Shown: one piece after another, positions 38,839 to 39,542 of the stretch
Numbering within the stretch: the stretch's first letter is position 1
Layout of the letters: each line of letters begins with the position of its first letter
Assembly: GCA_030950365.1 (NCBI GenBank)
Contig: JAUZRQ010000046.1
Location: 1-39,542 of the forward strand
Length of the DNA stretch: 39,542 nt
Reading direction: 5' to 3'
Source: Candidatus Zhuqueibacterota bacterium
GTDB lineage: Bacteria; Zhuqueibacterota; Zhuqueibacteria; Zhuqueibacterales; Geothermadaptataceae
Notes under the pieces: model-generated
Told to the model about the DNA's origin: nothing
What the model saw: only the letters and a program-made list of their open reading frames with translations
Database searches by the model: none
Made by a program: the position numbers and the translations under genes

Positions 38839-39076
38839 TCATAGCGCTAGAATTTCCACAAGATGGCGTTTCTCGCGTGCCTCATCAACAATTTTCTCAA
38901 GCTCTTGCGCAGTCTGATGGTTGATCCATGTTTCGCCACATTGAATGCAAATTTTAGCCTTGACATTTCGTACGACAACCACTCCTGTTCCTAAATCTAC
39001 GCTATATGTCGTCTTACCTAATTCTTTGTGCCCACCACAGATTGGACAAAGACTTGAAGTTGTATTTTTTTTTCAT
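38839..39076 (-). pseudogene. YgiT-type zinc-finger antitoxin, frameshifted at its start
   Basis: The minus strand encodes a 70-odd-residue MqsA/YgiT-type zinc finger: LCPICGGH, then VVVVRNVKAKICIQCGE (two CxxC pairs) and a helical tail ending RHLVEILAL and a stop. It would be the antitoxin of a DUF4258 toxin. The ATG at 39076, which overlaps the toxin stop as ATGA, is followed by nine A residues (39073-39065 read on this strand), and this puts it one base out of frame with the zinc finger. With eight A residues the frame would run intact as MKKNTTSSLCPICGG. The fault may be real decay, length variation of the A run, or a sequencing error. Confidence 0.7.
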
Positions 39077-39394
39077 TGTTTTCTTCTGGTTTTGTAATTT
39101 TTCTCGAAAACTTCCAGAGATGGCTCATAAGCAGCTATAATATAAACAATTTGATTGATTTTATCAAATGAAGCGAGCACGTGCAGTGTTTTTTTTCAAT
39201 ATATCCCAAAAATAATGTACTTGGATAAGGTCTATCTTCAGGATAACTTTCTATGAGCTCACCAAACATTAATACATTGAGAACATCATTTGCTTAATAT
39301 TGCGTTCTGCCAACCGCTGCAAAGCATGTTTTCGCCATTCAATGTATCTAAGTCGAATCGCTTTGCGGAGCTCTTTAACAATGATTGATTCCAA
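39073..39394 (-). pseudogene. DUF4258-type toxin, broken by two frameshifts
   Basis: Three minus-strand pieces in different frames together spell a DUF4258 protein: (a) from a likely TTG at 39394, ESIIVKELRKAIRLRYIEWR continuing to KHALQRLAERNI; (b) ANDVLNVLMFGELIESYPED to LFLGYIEKK; (c) LHVLASFDKINQIVYIIAAY to FEKNYKTRRKQ and stop at 39073. RHALxRxAERxI, the PSxLxLGY-like strand and the ITAYEP motif are the family hallmarks. One base appears to be missing near the AATATTAAG (a to b) and one in the run of eight A residues after ATTG (b to c). The stop overlaps the antitoxin ATG as ATGA, the usual order for this pair. Close to the window edge. Confidence 0.65.
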
Positions 39395-39542
39395 TTGAAA
39401 TACTCACTTTGGTTCATGGCATATTGTTAAATACGCTCATGCACTTAAAGTAGTTGTCAGTTGCTTAACTATATGAAATTAAAAGAATTGCCGCTTATGC
39501 GAATAATAGAGGACCCGGCATAGCGAGCGAATCTCTCACTTG

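Noticed and set aside
1-39542. tRNA, rRNA, tmRNA genes or insertion sequence transposases.
   Set aside because: None could be recognised by eye on either strand; a covariance-model search would be needed to exclude small RNAs.

Overview
The window looks like chromosome from a Gram-negative bacterium of the FCB (Bacteroidota-like) side of the tree, possibly Calditrichota, KSB1 or Ignavibacteriota-like. This is inferred from three things: a secreted repeat protein with a type IX secretion C-terminal sorting domain, propeller/Y_Y_Y hybrid histidine kinases, and a complete bacillithiol pathway. I cannot fix the species from sequence alone.

Layout. (1) 57-2628, plus strand: a DsbD-N-domain periplasmic protein, a redoxin and a lipoprotein of unknown function. 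(2) 2596-14928, minus strand: three large hybrid histidine kinases in a row. Two are tandem paralogues with double 7-blade propeller sensors, and one is a membrane/PAS kinase that alone carries an Hpt domain. (3) 15279-20400, minus strand: an adenosylcobalamin-dependent (class II) ribonucleotide reductase interrupted at its active-site cysteine by a 364-residue LAGLIDADG intein, with a clear rho-independent terminator, a roughly 200-nt leader and a pair of NrdR-box-like operators 31 bp apart. (4) 20513-21838: a free-standing archaeal-type threonyl-tRNA synthetase editing domain, flanked by two copies of an intergenic repeat and followed by palindromic repeats. (5) 21865-28655, plus strand: bshC, bshB, a lipoprotein amidase, an ABC-2 ATPase/permease pair and bshA, i.e. 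all three bacillithiol synthesis genes with a transporter and a cell-wall amidase between them. (6) 29062-31524, minus strand: a 14-repeat FG-GAP/VCBS secreted protein. (7) 31525-39542: an AT-richer, gene-poor accessory stretch with a stand-alone WYL-like protein, a 1433-residue protein that joins a RelE-like N-terminus, a UvrD/Rep-type SF1 helicase and a long TPR array, a putative exported beta-rich protein, and a DUF4258/YgiT-zinc-finger toxin-antitoxin pair broken by small indels.

How it fits together. Thiol redox chemistry recurs: DsbD-N, redoxin, bacillithiol synthesis, and a class II reductase that needs a dithiol reductant. The three kinases could form one multistep phosphorelay, because receiver-ended kinases need an Hpt and only the third gene supplies one; no DNA-binding output protein is in the window. 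The best candidate for an undescribed system is the RelE-like/helicase/TPR fusion beside a WYL-like protein and a toxin-antitoxin remnant, which is the kind of setting where conflict or defence genes sit. That function is inference only.
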